From Phycisphaerales bacterium (GTDB lineage Bacteria; Planctomycetota; Phycisphaerae; UBA1845; UTPLA1): 64,000 nucleotides of DNA. Location: NCBI GenBank assembly GCA_020639075.1, contig JACKHI010000001.1, positions 2,294,001 through 2,358,000 of the forward strand, in the 5' to 3' direction. A program made the translations under genes and the position numbers. Within the stretch, counting starts at the first letter, position 1, and each line of letters begins with the position of its first letter. Positions 43,808 through 52,894 of this stretch are shown here, one piece after another. The notes under the pieces were generated by a model. The model searched no databases. It was not told the DNA's origin and worked only from the letters and a program-made list of their open reading frames with translations.

Positions 43808-44782
43808 TCAGGATTTGCACTCGGCCTCGACGGCTTTCAGCCGAATCTGGAACTCAAGGAACAGCGCGTCCAGATCAGTCTGAATGTTTCGCTCGACGAG
43901 GACTTCGGCAACTCGACTGTTGCTGGTCAACTGCTGCAGTTCGTCAAACGTGTCGCCATCCATCGCGATGCGCCGCCAAGCTCGCGTGGTGAATTCGGAC
44001 CAGAGGGCCGCGATTCTTGCCGCCTCCCTTTGATGCGATCGCGCACAGATCTTCCGAGCCGCTTCGCGCCACGTACCGAAGCACGGCAGCGGCTGCATCG
44101 CGGCATCTGCATGGTGCTCGCTGGTCGAGGACGTTGGCAAGGACCTGGTCGGTCTGACAGCCACTTTCCAGTAGGAATAATGATCGTTCCCTTGCGACGG
44201 CGCACGAGTGCCTGCGGGCAGCCAGTCACCGGCCGCATTCGACGACGCAATGCTCCCGCTGCGCAGTAACTTGAGTTCACGGCTGATCTTGACATTTATT
44301 TCAGGGTCGTCCGTTTTTGTTGCAGCAAACTGGTAGTCGCGATATCGCAGTTCGTTGAACTTTGTGCGTCCTAATGGCGCTTGCCCCGGTTCCAGGATCC
44401 CACTCTCATTCTCAAGCCAATCAGCGATCCGATCGGGATTCATCGGCATGTGCGAATAGAAATCGGCGATGATGCCGAGAATCTCCTTCGCTTTCTCTTC
44501 GGGAACATCCTCGCCATTCGCCGGCTCCGGAATCTGCGGCGCTTCCTGCATGTATGACCACTGCTCCATGATTCGGCCATCGAGTTCATCGATCACTACT
44601 GCTTGCTGACTCTCCTTCAGTTCGTACGCGATCGCCAGCTTCTCGAGGGTGCTGGCCGCTTCCGACTGCATGCCGCGATACCAGCCTCGCGGATATTGGG
44701 TGACCGGATCCTGGCCGTAGGCGACTGCGACAGCCTGGAAGGCGACGATTAGACCTAAGGTTTGTGTGCATACACGGCGCAT
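43808..44782 (-). CDS. Exported protein of unknown function
   Basis: A 324-residue protein with a signal peptide (R-R-V-C-T-Q-T-L-G-L-I-V-A-F-Q, then A-V-A-Y-G-Q). The mature part is mostly helical and charged, with A-I-A-Y-E-L-K-E-S-Q-Q-A-V-V-I-D-E-L near 40-57 and D-A-L-F-L-E-F-Q-I-R-L-K-A-V-E-A near the end, suggesting coiled-coil. I chose ATG 44782 because GAGGG lies 8 bases upstream; ATG 44797 and a TTG at 44812 that would overlap the previous stop are alternatives. It follows the FG-GAP/ASPIC gene on the same strand and is probably cotranscribed with it. Confidence 0.65.
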   Translation of the reverse strand: MRRVCTQTLGLIVAFQAVAVAYGQDPVTQYPRGWYRGMQSEAASTLEKLAIAYELKESQQAVVIDELDGRIMEQWSYMQEAPQIPEPANGEDVPEEKAKEILGIIADFYSHMPMNPDRIADWLENESGILEPGQAPLGRTKFNELRYRDYQFAATKTDDPEINVKISRELKLLRSGSIASSNAAGDWLPAGTRAPSQGNDHYSYWKVAVRPTRSLPTSSTSEHHADAAMQPLPCFGTWREAARKICARSHQREAARIAALWSEFTTRAWRRIAMDGDTFDELQQLTSNSRVAEVLVERNIQTDLDALFLEFQIRLKAVEAECKS

Positions 44783-44808
44783 TTGGAAAGCCCTCATCCC
44801 GTATGCTC

Positions 44809-46605
44809 TCAAGGGGAAGTGATATCCGCAATGAACAGCGCGATGTCGTCGCCATTCAGCAGATTGTCAGCATTCAAGTCCGCAAGTTCGGCATTGCAGC
44901 CGACGAATTCAGAACCATACGCGTCGGCGTCAACGAGCGCGGACGCAAATGCCGACGTGTCGGCGATCGTCACAATCCCGTCGCAATTCAAGTCGCCACG
45001 GCGCATTGCCTCGATGACGCGTCCCGGAAGAACGTTGTGCAGCAGGTTCACGCTCCCGTCGGGCCACGCGATTTCGATCGTATCGATCATTGCCGTCGAC
45101 GGGAAGCCAAAGTGCAGACGATGCGTTCCGCTGCTCATGAATGATGGATTGGCAAATGCGAAACGCGTGTAAGACGCGGCGCCGATCGTCAAAGTCACTT
45201 TCGCGCCAATTCCGTCCGCCGCATTGCCGGGAGGCGATTTCAGATCGATCTCCAGCCATCGATCCGGACCGGGGTTCGAGTCGTTGCGAAAGAACCGGAA
45301 TGGGTCGCGATTCGAACTGATGACAATGTCGAGATCGCCGTCGTTGTCGGCATCGAAGGCGACGAGCCCCTTGCCGTTATTCGTATCGATGAATCCGGCT
45401 TGCGTCGACCTTTCGACAAACGTTGGCCCCGTCACGAAGTCGCCCGTATTCAGGAACAACAATGACGGATCGCTGTTGAACGTCGGATCGGGATTCATGT
45501 TTAGTGGCGGCATGCGCATGCCGTTGGTCATTACGAGGTCGAGGAGCCCGTCGTTATTGAAATCGCCGAAGCTCGTGCCCCAGCCCCAGTGTCCGTAGCG
45601 CGTGCCCGTCAGATCAGTCACATCGGTGAACTGGTGATTGCCCTCGTTTCGATAGAACCGATTGCCGGTGATGCCCCAAAATCCCTCGAGTTGACCATCG
45701 TCGTCCCAGATCGACGTGACGAACCAGTCGGGATCGCCGTCGTTGTCGTAGTCGCCGATGGTGCTTCCCATGCCGTTCTCATCGGTTCCCGTACCGTTGT
45801 TCGGCATTTGCGTAAACGTGCCGTCCCCGTTGTTTGCGTGATACTGGCTATTCGTGAAATCGCAGGCGAACGGCAGATCGGGGTATCGATCGCCGTTCAT
45901 ATCAACCAGCGCAGGCGTGAAGGCCTGCGGCTCCGCCTCGATGCCGATTCCCTGAATGAGGAAGTCGACCGTGCCTTGAGGCGCTTCAAAAAACACTCCG
46001 GCGCCGTTGTTCAGGCAAATCCGAGTTCCGTGGGTGGGTGGATTGGTCCAATCCGCCGTGACAAGATCCAGATCCCCATCGAGTTCAACGTCGCCGAAGG
46101 CAGCGCCGTATGTATTGAACGCCAGGCCTCCCGATCTCACGACGGCCTGAGAAGACGCACCGACATCCACAAAGGCGGTTCCGCCCGAGTTATGGAACAT
46201 GTAATTGCGACCATTCATCACTCCGACATACAGATCCAGCCAACCGTCGTTGTCGATGTCGCCGATCGTCACACTCGAACATTCCGCGGACGTAAGATCA
46301 ATCCCCCACTCCAAAGCCCGGTCCGTAAATGTACCGTCGCCGTTGTTCATGAAGAGTCTGGCGTTTTGGCCTTGGCCGCCCGAAACAAAGAGGTCGTCGT
46401 AGCCGTCTCGATTGAAGTCGCCCGCGCCGACGCCGGGCGTCATATACAGCAACACGCTGAATGCTGAGTTCGTTGTCGAATGGGTGAACGAGAGTCCTGC
46501 GGCAACCGTCTGATCTGAAAACTGCGGCACGACGGGATCTGCCAAGACTCGCGCTGCCTGCGTGAGCATCACTGCAAATGCGAAGCGCATCAGCCATTTC
46601 GGCAT
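44809..46605 (-). CDS. Secreted FG-GAP/VCBS repeat protein with ASPIC/UnbV and dockerin-like end
   Basis: A 598-residue exported protein. The signal peptide is M-P-K-W-L-M-R-F-A-F-A-V-M-L ending near R-V-L-A-D. Several FG-GAP/VCBS calcium loops follow (G-D-F-N-R-D-G-Y-D-D-L, G-D-I-D-N-D-G-W-L-D-L, G-D-Y-D-N-D-G-D-P-D-W, G-D-F-N-N-D-G-L-L-D-L, D-A-D-N-D-G-D-L-D-I), making a beta-propeller. An ASPIC/UnbV domain follows (G-A-K-V-T-L-T-I-G), and then a dockerin-like pair with D-L-N-C-D-G-I-V-T-I-A-D and D-L-N-A-D-N-L-L-N-G-D-D. The frame opens at 46812, but the first part reads through a terminator; ATG 46605 is preferred. Confidence 0.88.
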   Translation of the reverse strand: MPKWLMRFAFAVMLTQAARVLADPVVPQFSDQTVAAGLSFTHSTTNSAFSVLLYMTPGVGAGDFNRDGYDDLFVSGGQGQNARLFMNNGDGTFTDRALEWGIDLTSAECSSVTIGDIDNDGWLDLYVGVMNGRNYMFHNSGGTAFVDVGASSQAVVRSGGLAFNTYGAAFGDVELDGDLDLVTADWTNPPTHGTRICLNNGAGVFFEAPQGTVDFLIQGIGIEAEPQAFTPALVDMNGDRYPDLPFACDFTNSQYHANNGDGTFTQMPNNGTGTDENGMGSTIGDYDNDGDPDWFVTSIWDDDGQLEGFWGITGNRFYRNEGNHQFTDVTDLTGTRYGHWGWGTSFGDFNNDGLLDLVMTNGMRMPPLNMNPDPTFNSDPSLLFLNTGDFVTGPTFVERSTQAGFIDTNNGKGLVAFDADNDGDLDIVISSNRDPFRFFRNDSNPGPDRWLEIDLKSPPGNAADGIGAKVTLTIGAASYTRFAFANPSFMSSGTHRLHFGFPSTAMIDTIEIAWPDGSVNLLHNVLPGRVIEAMRRGDLNCDGIVTIADTSAFASALVDADAYGSEFVGCNAELADLNADNLLNGDDIALFIADITSP

Positions 46606-46921
46606 GGTCGTACTACCGCTCGATCTGCGCCGATTGGAATTCACTTTCCGCCTCCGAATGTAATCACTGCGCCAGCGCCTGAAACGGACCCCACCTGCGA
46701 ACAGAAATGCTGTCGAGTCAATTGTAGCCCCAACGGCGAGTGTGAACGAGCCGATGACGACTTTTTCGCATGGGAGTGCGCATCTTGAATTCATCGCGTC
46801 ATTCGATCCCATGCAAAAAACCGGCGTTCGTCCGAAGACAAACGCCGGTTTTGAATTACAGGATCTGATGCAGACGAGTCCGTTCAGGACATCGTCTGGA
46901 TCCTACTCCGCCTGTCCGCGA
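46606..46921. other. 316-bp gap between exported-protein genes
   Basis: It contains the promoter of the FG-GAP gene and the terminator of the PEP-CTERM gene at 46922. The FG-GAP frame extends across most of it but has no ribosome site or signal peptide there. Nothing else is seen. Confidence 0.4.
46815..46852 (-). terminator. Rho-independent terminator of PEP-CTERM gene at 46922
   Basis: AAAACCGGCGTT pairs with AACGCCGGTTTT around a 12-base loop, with a run of T on the minus strand. It lies 70 bp past the stop at 46922. Confidence 0.85.
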
Positions 46922-47593
46922 TTAGCGGCGGCGGCGGATCAGGGCCAGAGCGCCGAGGCCGATGAGGCTCAGCGTCGCGGGCTCAGGAACCTGAATGATC
47001 GTGATGACCGGCAGGCCGCCGGCGCCGTTGCCTTCGACACCACCATCGATGCCGAGGTTCGGACCGTAGTCGACCGTCGCAGCCTGGAAGTCAGACTGAC
47101 CGAATACGCCGGAGCCGACCTGAGCGAAGATGTCGACGTTGCCGACCGCGCCGCCCGTGTTGTCAATCCGCAGCGAAATCGTGCCGAGGTTGATCATGTT
47201 GCCGAGGTAACCCGTGCCGGAGAACGTCGCGCCACCGAAGTTGGTCGCGATCGGGCCCGGGCCCGGCGTGTTGAGACCGCCGGCAGGCGTGACACCGCCA
47301 CCCGGAGGCGCGTTCAGCGCAGCGGCCGTCGCCGACACTGCACCATTCGCCGTCAGCGTCGTGTTGGCGCTGAAGAGGCCGACGTTCGTGACGTTGGCCC
47401 ACATCGTGACCGTGAAGTCGTAAATCTGGGCAGCGTCCCCCCTGTTGAGGACAAGCGTCTGGCCGACGCCGCCAGAAACCTGACTGGCGTCGCCGCTATC
47501 AAGCGTCCACCAGATTTGTGCTGCACCCATGCTGAACGCAGGCATCGCGAACATCGCAGCCAACGCCGCCGTAATTGCAAAATTCTTCTTCAT
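46922..47593 (-). CDS. PEP-CTERM protein, family C member 1
   Basis: A 223-residue exported protein with a signal peptide (M-K-K-N-F-A-I-T-A-A-L-A, cleavage near F-S-M-G-A-A). The strand-rich domain contains A-N-V-T-N-V-G-L-F-S-A-N-T-T-L, T-P-A-G-G-L and I-A-T-N-F-G-G-A-T-F-S-G. The C-terminus is V-P-E-P-A-T-L-S-L-I-G-L-G-A-L-A-L-I plus four Arg, an exosortase sorting signal. It is the most diverged of three related genes (with 48415 and 50302). The ATG at 47593 has GGAGG upstream; the frame opens at 47704. Confidence 0.9.
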   Translation of the reverse strand: MKKNFAITAALAAMFAMPAFSMGAAQIWWTLDSGDASQVSGGVGQTLVLNRGDAAQIYDFTVTMWANVTNVGLFSANTTLTANGAVSATAAALNAPPGGGVTPAGGLNTPGPGPIATNFGGATFSGTGYLGNMINLGTISLRIDNTGGAVGNVDIFAQVGSGVFGQSDFQAATVDYGPNLGIDGGVEGNGAGGLPVITIIQVPEPATLSLIGLGALALIRRRR

Positions 47594-48311
47594 TCCGAAG
47601 TCCTCCAAGTCCTTTCGTAAGTTGAGTTTCTTTGGGATACCCCCACCCCACTGGATTGAACCTTCCCACTCGAAGCGTATCCGCGGGGTTGAATCCACAT
47701 TCATCGTTTTTTGTTGCGATGCAGTCCGCCCCCAATACTGGCAGCAGACTTCCTGATATTACCAATGCTGAAGGGCCGATTCAAGGTTTGGCGTCCAGAA
47801 AATAAATCCATCTATGCTCTTCTGGCGACACTTCCGCAGCGGCGACAAGCGGGCCTCCACCGACTCGGACCATGGTGTCGGATCTCCAACTGCCGCAACG
47901 ACTTACGTCCAATAATCTATGCCGCCCCATACCTAGAAGTGCCGCGAGGAACCGGCACCCTAATCCGCCAGATTCTTCGCGGCGAATTAGGCTCGAAGTT
48001 GCCAGCCTCTGCGTCCAGAGCGAGACCGAAATTCGCTGCCAACAACGATCACATTCGCAACTACCACAGGATACAAAAGTCGCACCGGATCCCGTCATCC
48101 AGATCGCCGGGCCGTTCACGGCGACATCGGCTCGAAATCGATGGACACGTCATGCTTTGCCGAGGGGGGCCATGCCTGTCACGTACCTGTAGGCGACGGA
48201 AATTGCCAGTCTGACGTTCATTGAGAGCAGCTGAGTCCGCGAGCGACTCAGCTGCGAATCCGCATGACGATGGCGACTTAGCGTCACCCCCGTCACAACG
48301 GCATCCGCCTG
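47594..48311. other. Long gene-poor gap between PEP-CTERM genes
   Basis: About 720 bp without a supported gene. Frames in it (47711-48214 plus, 47781-48119 minus) have scrambled composition and no signal or motif. One perfect 11-bp hairpin (48227-48255) stands out. The region near 47600-47640 holds the 5' leader of the gene at 46922. Its relatively uniform composition suggests eroded coding or repeat sequence. Confidence 0.45.
48227..48255. repeat. Perfect 11-bp hairpin
   Basis: GCAGCTGAGTC and GACTCAGCTGC flank CGCGAGC. No T run follows on either strand, and no gene ends here. It could be a protein-binding palindrome or the relic of a repeat. Confidence 0.5.
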
Positions 48312-48357
48312 AAAAATAAAGAATGGGCTGGCCGCCGCAAGCGACTGCCAGCCCATT
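48312..48357 (-). terminator. Terminator of PEP-CTERM gene at 48415
   Basis: AATGGGCTGGC pairs with GCCAGCCCATT around CGCCGCAAGCGACT, followed on the minus strand by a T-rich CTTTATTTTTC. The loop CCGCAAGCGACT is identical to that of the hairpin at 50207, although the stem bases differ in pairs. Confidence 0.8.
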
Positions 48358-48414
48358 GATCTTACATTCGTTCACACATGATCAATGAATCATGTGCAAT
48401 CCGAAGCCACGGTT

Positions 48415-49089
48415 TTAGCGGCGTCGGCGAATAAGAGCGATCGCACCCACTCCCAGGAGGCTCAGCGTCGCCGGCTCAGGAATGTTGACGAACTGGATCA
48501 CCGTGTTCGTCGCAGCCCCCTGGATACCACCGGAGACGTACGCGCCATCGGCGTATCGAACGTCGGCAGCGCCGAAGTCCGACTGACCGAACACGCCGGA
48601 TCCAACCGACGCGATGATCGAGATGAACGTGTCGTGATCCTGCGTTTTGTCGACGACGAACGTCAACGTGCCGAGCAGGATGTTGTTGCCGAGGTAGCCG
48701 GGACCCGAGAACGTCGCACCACCGAAGTTCGTGGCGATCGGGCCAGGACCGAACACGCCCAAACCACCGGCCGGCGTGGCGCCGCCACCCGGAGGCGCGT
48801 TGAGAATCATGCTCGGGACTGCCGCCGGACCATCGGCCGATAGCGTCGTATTCGCGCTGTAGAGACCGACGTCCGTGACGTTCGCCAGCATGTTGATCGT
48901 GTAGGTGAACTGACCGGGGACATCCGGCTTCTCGATGACAAGAACCTGGCCTTCGCCCTGGCTCACGACGCTGTTGGCGCCCGTGGTGCCAGAGACGTAC
49001 TCAAACCAGATCGATGCCGCACCCTGACTGATGGCCGGCATCGCGAATGCGCCGACCAGAGCCGCAACCCTGAAAAGATTCTTCTTCAT
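48415..49089 (-). CDS. PEP-CTERM protein, family C member 2
   Basis: A 224-residue exported protein, nearly the same as the product at 50302. The signal peptide starts M-K-K-N-L-F-R-V-A-A-L-V-G and ends near I-S-Q-G-A-A. The mature domain has A-S-I-W-F-E-Y-V-S-G-T-T-G, V-T-D-V-G-L-Y-S-A-N-T-T-L and T-N-F-G-G-A-T-F-S-G-P. The C-terminus is I-P-E-P-A-T-L-S-L-L-G-V-G-A-I-A-L-I plus four Arg. The ATG at 49089 has AAGGAGG upstream, the strongest ribosome site in this group. It belongs to duplicated copy A. Confidence 0.93.
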   Translation of the reverse strand: MKKNLFRVAALVGAFAMPAISQGAASIWFEYVSGTTGANSVVSQGEGQVLVIEKPDVPGQFTYTINMLANVTDVGLYSANTTLSADGPAAVPSMILNAPPGGGATPAGGLGVFGPGPIATNFGGATFSGPGYLGNNILLGTLTFVVDKTQDHDTFISIIASVGSGVFGQSDFGAADVRYADGAYVSGGIQGAATNTVIQFVNIPEPATLSLLGVGAIALIRRRR

Positions 49090-49268
49090 TCTTTGCGCCT
49101 CCTTATCTCAACTTAAGACAGAACGTTTTGGAGAAAGGGAAACCTCTCTCGTACCCAATCTGACTTTTTCCCCTCGTCCCGCCGACGTCTTGCTCAGCAG
49201 GCTGACGGATTCAGAGGAAAGTCTGGGGAGGACAACGCGTCCTTCCCATAGTCAATCAATTCGATCGC

Positions 49269-49343
49269 TTGGACGCAGGCAACACAATAGGCGACAACGG
49301 CGTTGAAGTACGAAATGACCAGTCCAAGGTCTAGATCGTTGAA
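49269..49343 (-). pseudogene. Remnant of dockerin gene 3' end
   Basis: Translating the minus strand gives N-D-L-D-L-G-L-V-I-S-Y-F-N-A-V-V-A-Y-C-V-A-C-V, matching the last 23 residues of the dockerin protein at 51155 with a few changes. Its stop codon has changed (TAA to CAA) and the rest of the gene is absent, so it is a duplicated, dead 3' fragment. Confidence 0.8.
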
Positions 49344-49344
49344 G

Positions 49345-50206
49345 CTCCCTGTGTTCGGCATTCGCGCCGGTGCGACAGCGCTATCTTAACATTTGCCGTC
49401 TTCGTTGTGGTACATTTCCGCACGCATTAGTCAAGCCATTGTCTATTTAAGGTGGACTTCAGTGGAATTTACAAGAACTCCCCGGATCAAGACGGATGAC
49501 CTTCTCCTCGTACCCGTCGCATCCACGACTGTTCGATCCGGGTCACTTCGTGCTTAGCGTCTCATTACCCGCTTGGCCGTCGAATGACCGCCTCGTATGC
49601 GCTTTGTGATCCTCGGGCCGAGGGTTTATGCCTGCAGATTCCTTTCTCGCACGACACGTCGCGACGCCGCGGTCGCCGTTCAACCAAGGATACCCGCAAT
49701 CGAGGCTCCCAGCGGATTTTCACCACCAAGGCACACGCCATTCCCGACGCCCAGTAAGAAGAGGTCAATCACGGAAAATCGGGATGACTTGGCGTTCTGG
49801 TGCAAATGCGACAGGTTTGTGCCCCCGGGATCCCGCAGGGACCACATGAAATAGCCCCCCGTTCTCAACGGCGGGATGTCGGCCGTTTCTCAGGCCCCGT
49901 CCCAGCGGGCAACGCCGTGAATTGAAGGTCAAGGCGACGGGAACAATCCGAGCCGCCGCGTCCTCGCGGCGAAGTCAAACCAGTTGACGTCATCGGGGAA
50001 CACAACGCCGTCCAAGGCCTGAGGAGATTCCGTTTGCACACTTTCTGGACGTCGCCCTGAGGAAAGGGCGGCTCCGACTAATTATCGCTGCGCGTTACCT
50101 AGAACCAGGACTGCTACGTTGAGTTCACGGCGTTGCCCGAGCGGGACGCGGTACTCGCGCTACCGCAGATGCCAACAGAGTTTCACGATATTCCGTGGAG
50201 ATCAAG
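49345..50206. other. Unique spacer between duplicated blocks
   Basis: About 860 bp with no gene supported; short frames here have no protein-like composition. Near 49828-49875 is a CCCGCAGGGACCACATGAAATAG block followed by a CCGTT-CTCAACGG hairpin, a style known from planctomycete intergenic repeats. It may be eroded sequence left from the duplication event. Confidence 0.45.
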
Positions 50207-50243
50207 AAAAAAGGCTGGTAGCCGCAAGCGACTACCAGCCTTT
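50207..50243 (-). terminator. Terminator of PEP-CTERM gene at 50302
   Basis: AAAGGCTGGTAG pairs with CTACCAGCCTTT around CCGCAAGCGA, and the minus strand continues with TTTTTTCTTG. Compared with 48312 the stem has compensating base changes, while the loop is the same. Confidence 0.85.
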
Positions 50244-51229
50244 TGATTTTACATTCGTTCACACATGATCAATGAATCATGTGCAATCCGAAGCCACGGA
50301 TTTAGCGGCGTCGGCGAATGAGAGCGATCGCGCCGAGGCCCAGGAGGCTCAGCGTGGCCGGCTCAGGAACGTTGACGAACTGAATCGCCGTGTTCGCAGC
50401 CGCACCCTGAACGCCACCGGAGACGTAAGCGCCATCGGCGTATCGAACGTCGGCAGCGCCGAAGTCCGACTGACCGAACACGCCGGAACCAACCGACGCG
50501 ATGATCGAGATCGTCTGATCATGGTCCTGCGACTTGTCAACGACGAACGTCAACGTGCCGAGCAGGATGTTGTTGCCAAGGTAGCCAGGACCCGAGAAGG
50601 TCGCACCACCAAAGTTCGTGGCGATCGGGCCAGGACCGAACAGACCCAAACCACCGGCCGGCGTAATGCCACCGCCAGCAGGGGCGTTGAGAATCATGCT
50701 CGGGACTGCCGCCGGACCATCGGCCGCCAGCGTCGTGTTGGCGCTGTAGAGACCGACGTTCGTGACGTTCGCCAGCATGTTGATCGTGTAGGTGTACTGA
50801 CCGGGATCAGCCGGCTTCTCAATGATGAGAACCTGGCCTTCGCCCTGGCTCGTGACACCGTTGCCGGCCGTCTCGCCAGAAACGTATTCAAACCAGATCG
50901 ATGCCGCACCCTGACTGATGGCCGGCATCGCGAATGCGCCGACCAAAGCCGCAACCATGAATAGATTCTTCTTCATTCTTTGCTCCTCCTTGTCTCTATT
51001 AAGACAGAGCGTTTGAAAAAAAGGAAACCTCTCTCGTACCCAATCTGACTTCTTTCCCTCGTCCCGCCGACGTCTTGCTCAGCAGGCTGACAGATTCAGA
51101 GGAAAGTCTGGGGAGGACAACGCGTCCTCCCCATAGTCAATAAACTCAATCCGCTTAGACGCAGGAAACGCAGTTGGCAACAACGGCGTTGAAGTACGGA
51201 ATGACCAGACCGAGGTCAAGACCGTTGAA
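50213..51229. repeat. Segmental duplication, copy B
   Basis: This 1017-bp block is the counterpart of 48322-49344. It contains the PEP-CTERM gene at 50302, its leader and the last 75 bp of the intact dockerin gene. It runs in the same direction as copy A, so this is a direct repeat about 1.9 kb apart. Confidence 0.85.
50302..50976 (-). CDS. PEP-CTERM protein, family C member 3
   Basis: A 224-residue exported protein, highly similar to 48415 throughout. The signal peptide starts M-K-K-N-L-F-M-V-A-A-L-V-G; the mature part has A-S-I-W-F-E-Y-V-S-G-E-T-A-G. The C-terminus is V-P-E-P-A-T-L-S-L-L-G-L-G-A-I-A-L-I plus four Arg. AAGGAGG precedes the ATG at 50976. It was probably the source of the copy at 48415, since it sits next to an intact dockerin gene. 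Confidence 0.93.
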   Translation of the reverse strand: MKKNLFMVAALVGAFAMPAISQGAASIWFEYVSGETAGNGVTSQGEGQVLIIEKPADPGQYTYTINMLANVTNVGLYSANTTLAADGPAAVPSMILNAPAGGGITPAGGLGLFGPGPIATNFGGATFSGPGYLGNNILLGTLTFVVDKSQDHDQTISIIASVGSGVFGQSDFGAADVRYADGAYVSGGVQGAAANTAIQFVNVPEPATLSLLGLGAIALIRRRR

Positions 51230-52168
51230 CAGGCCGTCGCCGTTGTAGTCGCCGGTGTAGACCTGGCGATGATTCGCTGTGCCGCCCGTCGACATGTTGA
51301 ACGTCGGGATGACCAGACCGAGGTCGAGACCGTTGGTCACGCCGTTGTCATTGAAGTCACCCTTCGGCTTGATCGCGATGACCGCATCGGCCGACGCGCT
51401 CGTCGCACCCTGCGTGCTGCCGTCCGCCGTCGCGGCTTCAGGAGCGCCACCGGTGTAGCCAAGCTCGAGGTCCATCGCCGCCGACGGGCCGGGATCCGAG
51501 ACCGCCGTGACGAGGAGGTTGTTGACGCTCAGGAAAACGCCCAGGTTCGCCTGGCAGCCGCGGCCGGCCGTGCCACACGTGTCGGCTTCGAGGTTGACCG
51601 TGGCGAGGCGATAGCCGAGGCCGTTCTGGATGCCGAGGCTGGCATTGAACATCGGGCCGCCGCCGAGGTCTTCGACCGGAACGCGAACGGCCTTGATGCC
51701 GCCGCCGGCCGTCGTGAACGCCGTGCTGACTGCCGTGTCGTTCCACGGGTTGTTCGTCAGACCGCCACCGACCGAAGCCGGCGTGTTGTGGATCGTGACC
51801 GACGCGGCGAGCAGTTCACGCTCGTTGGCCGCCGGAGCCGCGATCGACATATCGAGACCGACTGCCGCGAGGACTTCCGACGCGCCGCCGTTCGAAACGT
51901 CGACGTACAACGTCATCGTGGCCTTGCTCGTGTCATTCGGACCGACGATGTGAGCGGTGCCGACCTTCGGACCAATGTAGATCGTCTGACCGTCGCCGCG
52001 ACCGCCGCCGTTCGGCTCATTCGCGTAACCCGACTGCGTCGTCGGCGCATTGATCGCCGCAATGCTGTCGCGGGCATCGAGGAAGAACGTGCCCTTCATC
52101 TGAGCGCTTGCGAGCGATGCCGAAAAGGCAACTGCCAGACCTGCTACTGCACAAAGTGTTTTTCGCAT
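51155..52168 (-). CDS. Secreted dockerin-type protein
   Basis: A 337-residue exported protein. Signal peptide M-R-K-T-L-C-A-V-A-G-L-A-V ends near S-L-A-S-A-Q. A strand-rich, cohesin-like domain of about 240 residues follows, then two dockerin-type calcium loops: D-F-N-D-N-G-V-T-N-G-L-D-L-G (about 271-291) and D-Y-N-G-D-G-L-F-N-G-L-D-L-G (about 307-327). The ATG at 52168 is used here; ATG at 52177 is an alternative, and the open frame runs to 52285. It may bind a partner through the dockerin part. Confidence 0.85.
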   Translation of the reverse strand: MRKTLCAVAGLAVAFSASLASAQMKGTFFLDARDSIAAINAPTTQSGYANEPNGGGRGDGQTIYIGPKVGTAHIVGPNDTSKATMTLYVDVSNGGASEVLAAVGLDMSIAAPAANERELLAASVTIHNTPASVGGGLTNNPWNDTAVSTAFTTAGGGIKAVRVPVEDLGGGPMFNASLGIQNGLGYRLATVNLEADTCGTAGRGCQANLGVFLSVNNLLVTAVSDPGPSAAMDLELGYTGGAPEAATADGSTQGATSASADAVIAIKPKGDFNDNGVTNGLDLGLVIPTFNMSTGGTANHRQVYTGDYNGDGLFNGLDLGLVIPYFNAVVANCVSCV

Positions 52169-52894
52169 AATTTCCATTCCCGGAATTCGTTGTTTACATG
52201 AATCACTTGGCTCAGGCACATTGCCCTCGCCAAACAGTGTGACACCCTCGTTTTCCCCAGAATCACCGCCGGAAACTCGGTTCATCCGAAGAAAGCTACC
52301 GATGTCGGCGCCTACGCATCCGCCCTCAGCTGACTCGTAGCAACCACAGCCCTGAAGCCTCCAACAGTCCCTTGCAAACCGTCATAGACTTCATTCAACT
52401 CGCTCTAGTCAGGCATCCCTTGCAAGTATCCTGACAGAGCTGAATTGTTCAGACCGAAGATGCTGCGAATTCGCCGAATGGCAACCGCAAGCCGCCGCAC
52501 GAAGTTCGCAGCCGGAAACCCGCTCACTTCGCGCAACCACGGACCGGGCACTTTACGCACCCTGTCCAACTGCCATTGATGCTAACACACCTGATAGACT
52601 GGAATCAAGGCTTGATTCGCAGATTATTCGTTTTTTTACGCTACCATAACGTTAGCTGCAACAATCAGTTACAGCACACGGCCAACTGACTGTCCGCGTG
52701 AATTTTTGTCGCGGAATTGCTGCGCAGCAGGTCTGATATGCATGAAAACGACCGCAGACTACGTAACCACAGTCACTGCCTGCGACGCAGCCCGCGCCGT
52801 CGCCCCACCAGGTTCCACGGTCCAACGATCAAGCAGATTGACGATCTCGCGACCACGCTCGGACATGCGGAAAGATTGCCTCCCCGAAATCGGC
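52169..52894. other. 726-bp gene-free gap
   Basis: It must carry the promoter of the dockerin gene (minus). The first part is the open reading of that gene's upstream frame; the middle (52590-52700) is A+T-rich with TTTTTTT and could hold promoters. A weak hairpin CCGCG/CGCGG is near 52695-52715. No supported gene; the plus-strand frame at 52706 is antisense to the pdxB end. Confidence 0.4.

Larger units (their letters stand above)
48322..49344. repeat. Segmental duplication, copy A
   Basis: This 1023-bp block matches 50213-51229 along its whole length: terminator loop, 3' flank (TTACATTCGTTCACACATGA), PEP-CTERM gene, leader and a dockerin-gene fragment. After 49344 the two diverge sharply. 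Copy A lost the rest of the dockerin gene, so B is the better candidate for the original. Confidence 0.85.

Noticed and set aside
46606..46812. Upstream extension of the FG-GAP/ASPIC protein
   Set aside because: Reads into a terminator hairpin of the upstream gene; the signal peptide begins at 46605.
47711..48214. Plus-strand frame of 167 codons in the gap before the PEP-CTERM gene
   Set aside because: No ribosome site, scrambled composition with many R and P, and no recognisable domain.
49090..50301. Insertion sequence in the spacer between duplicates
   Set aside because: No transposase-like frame or terminal inverted repeats could be found.
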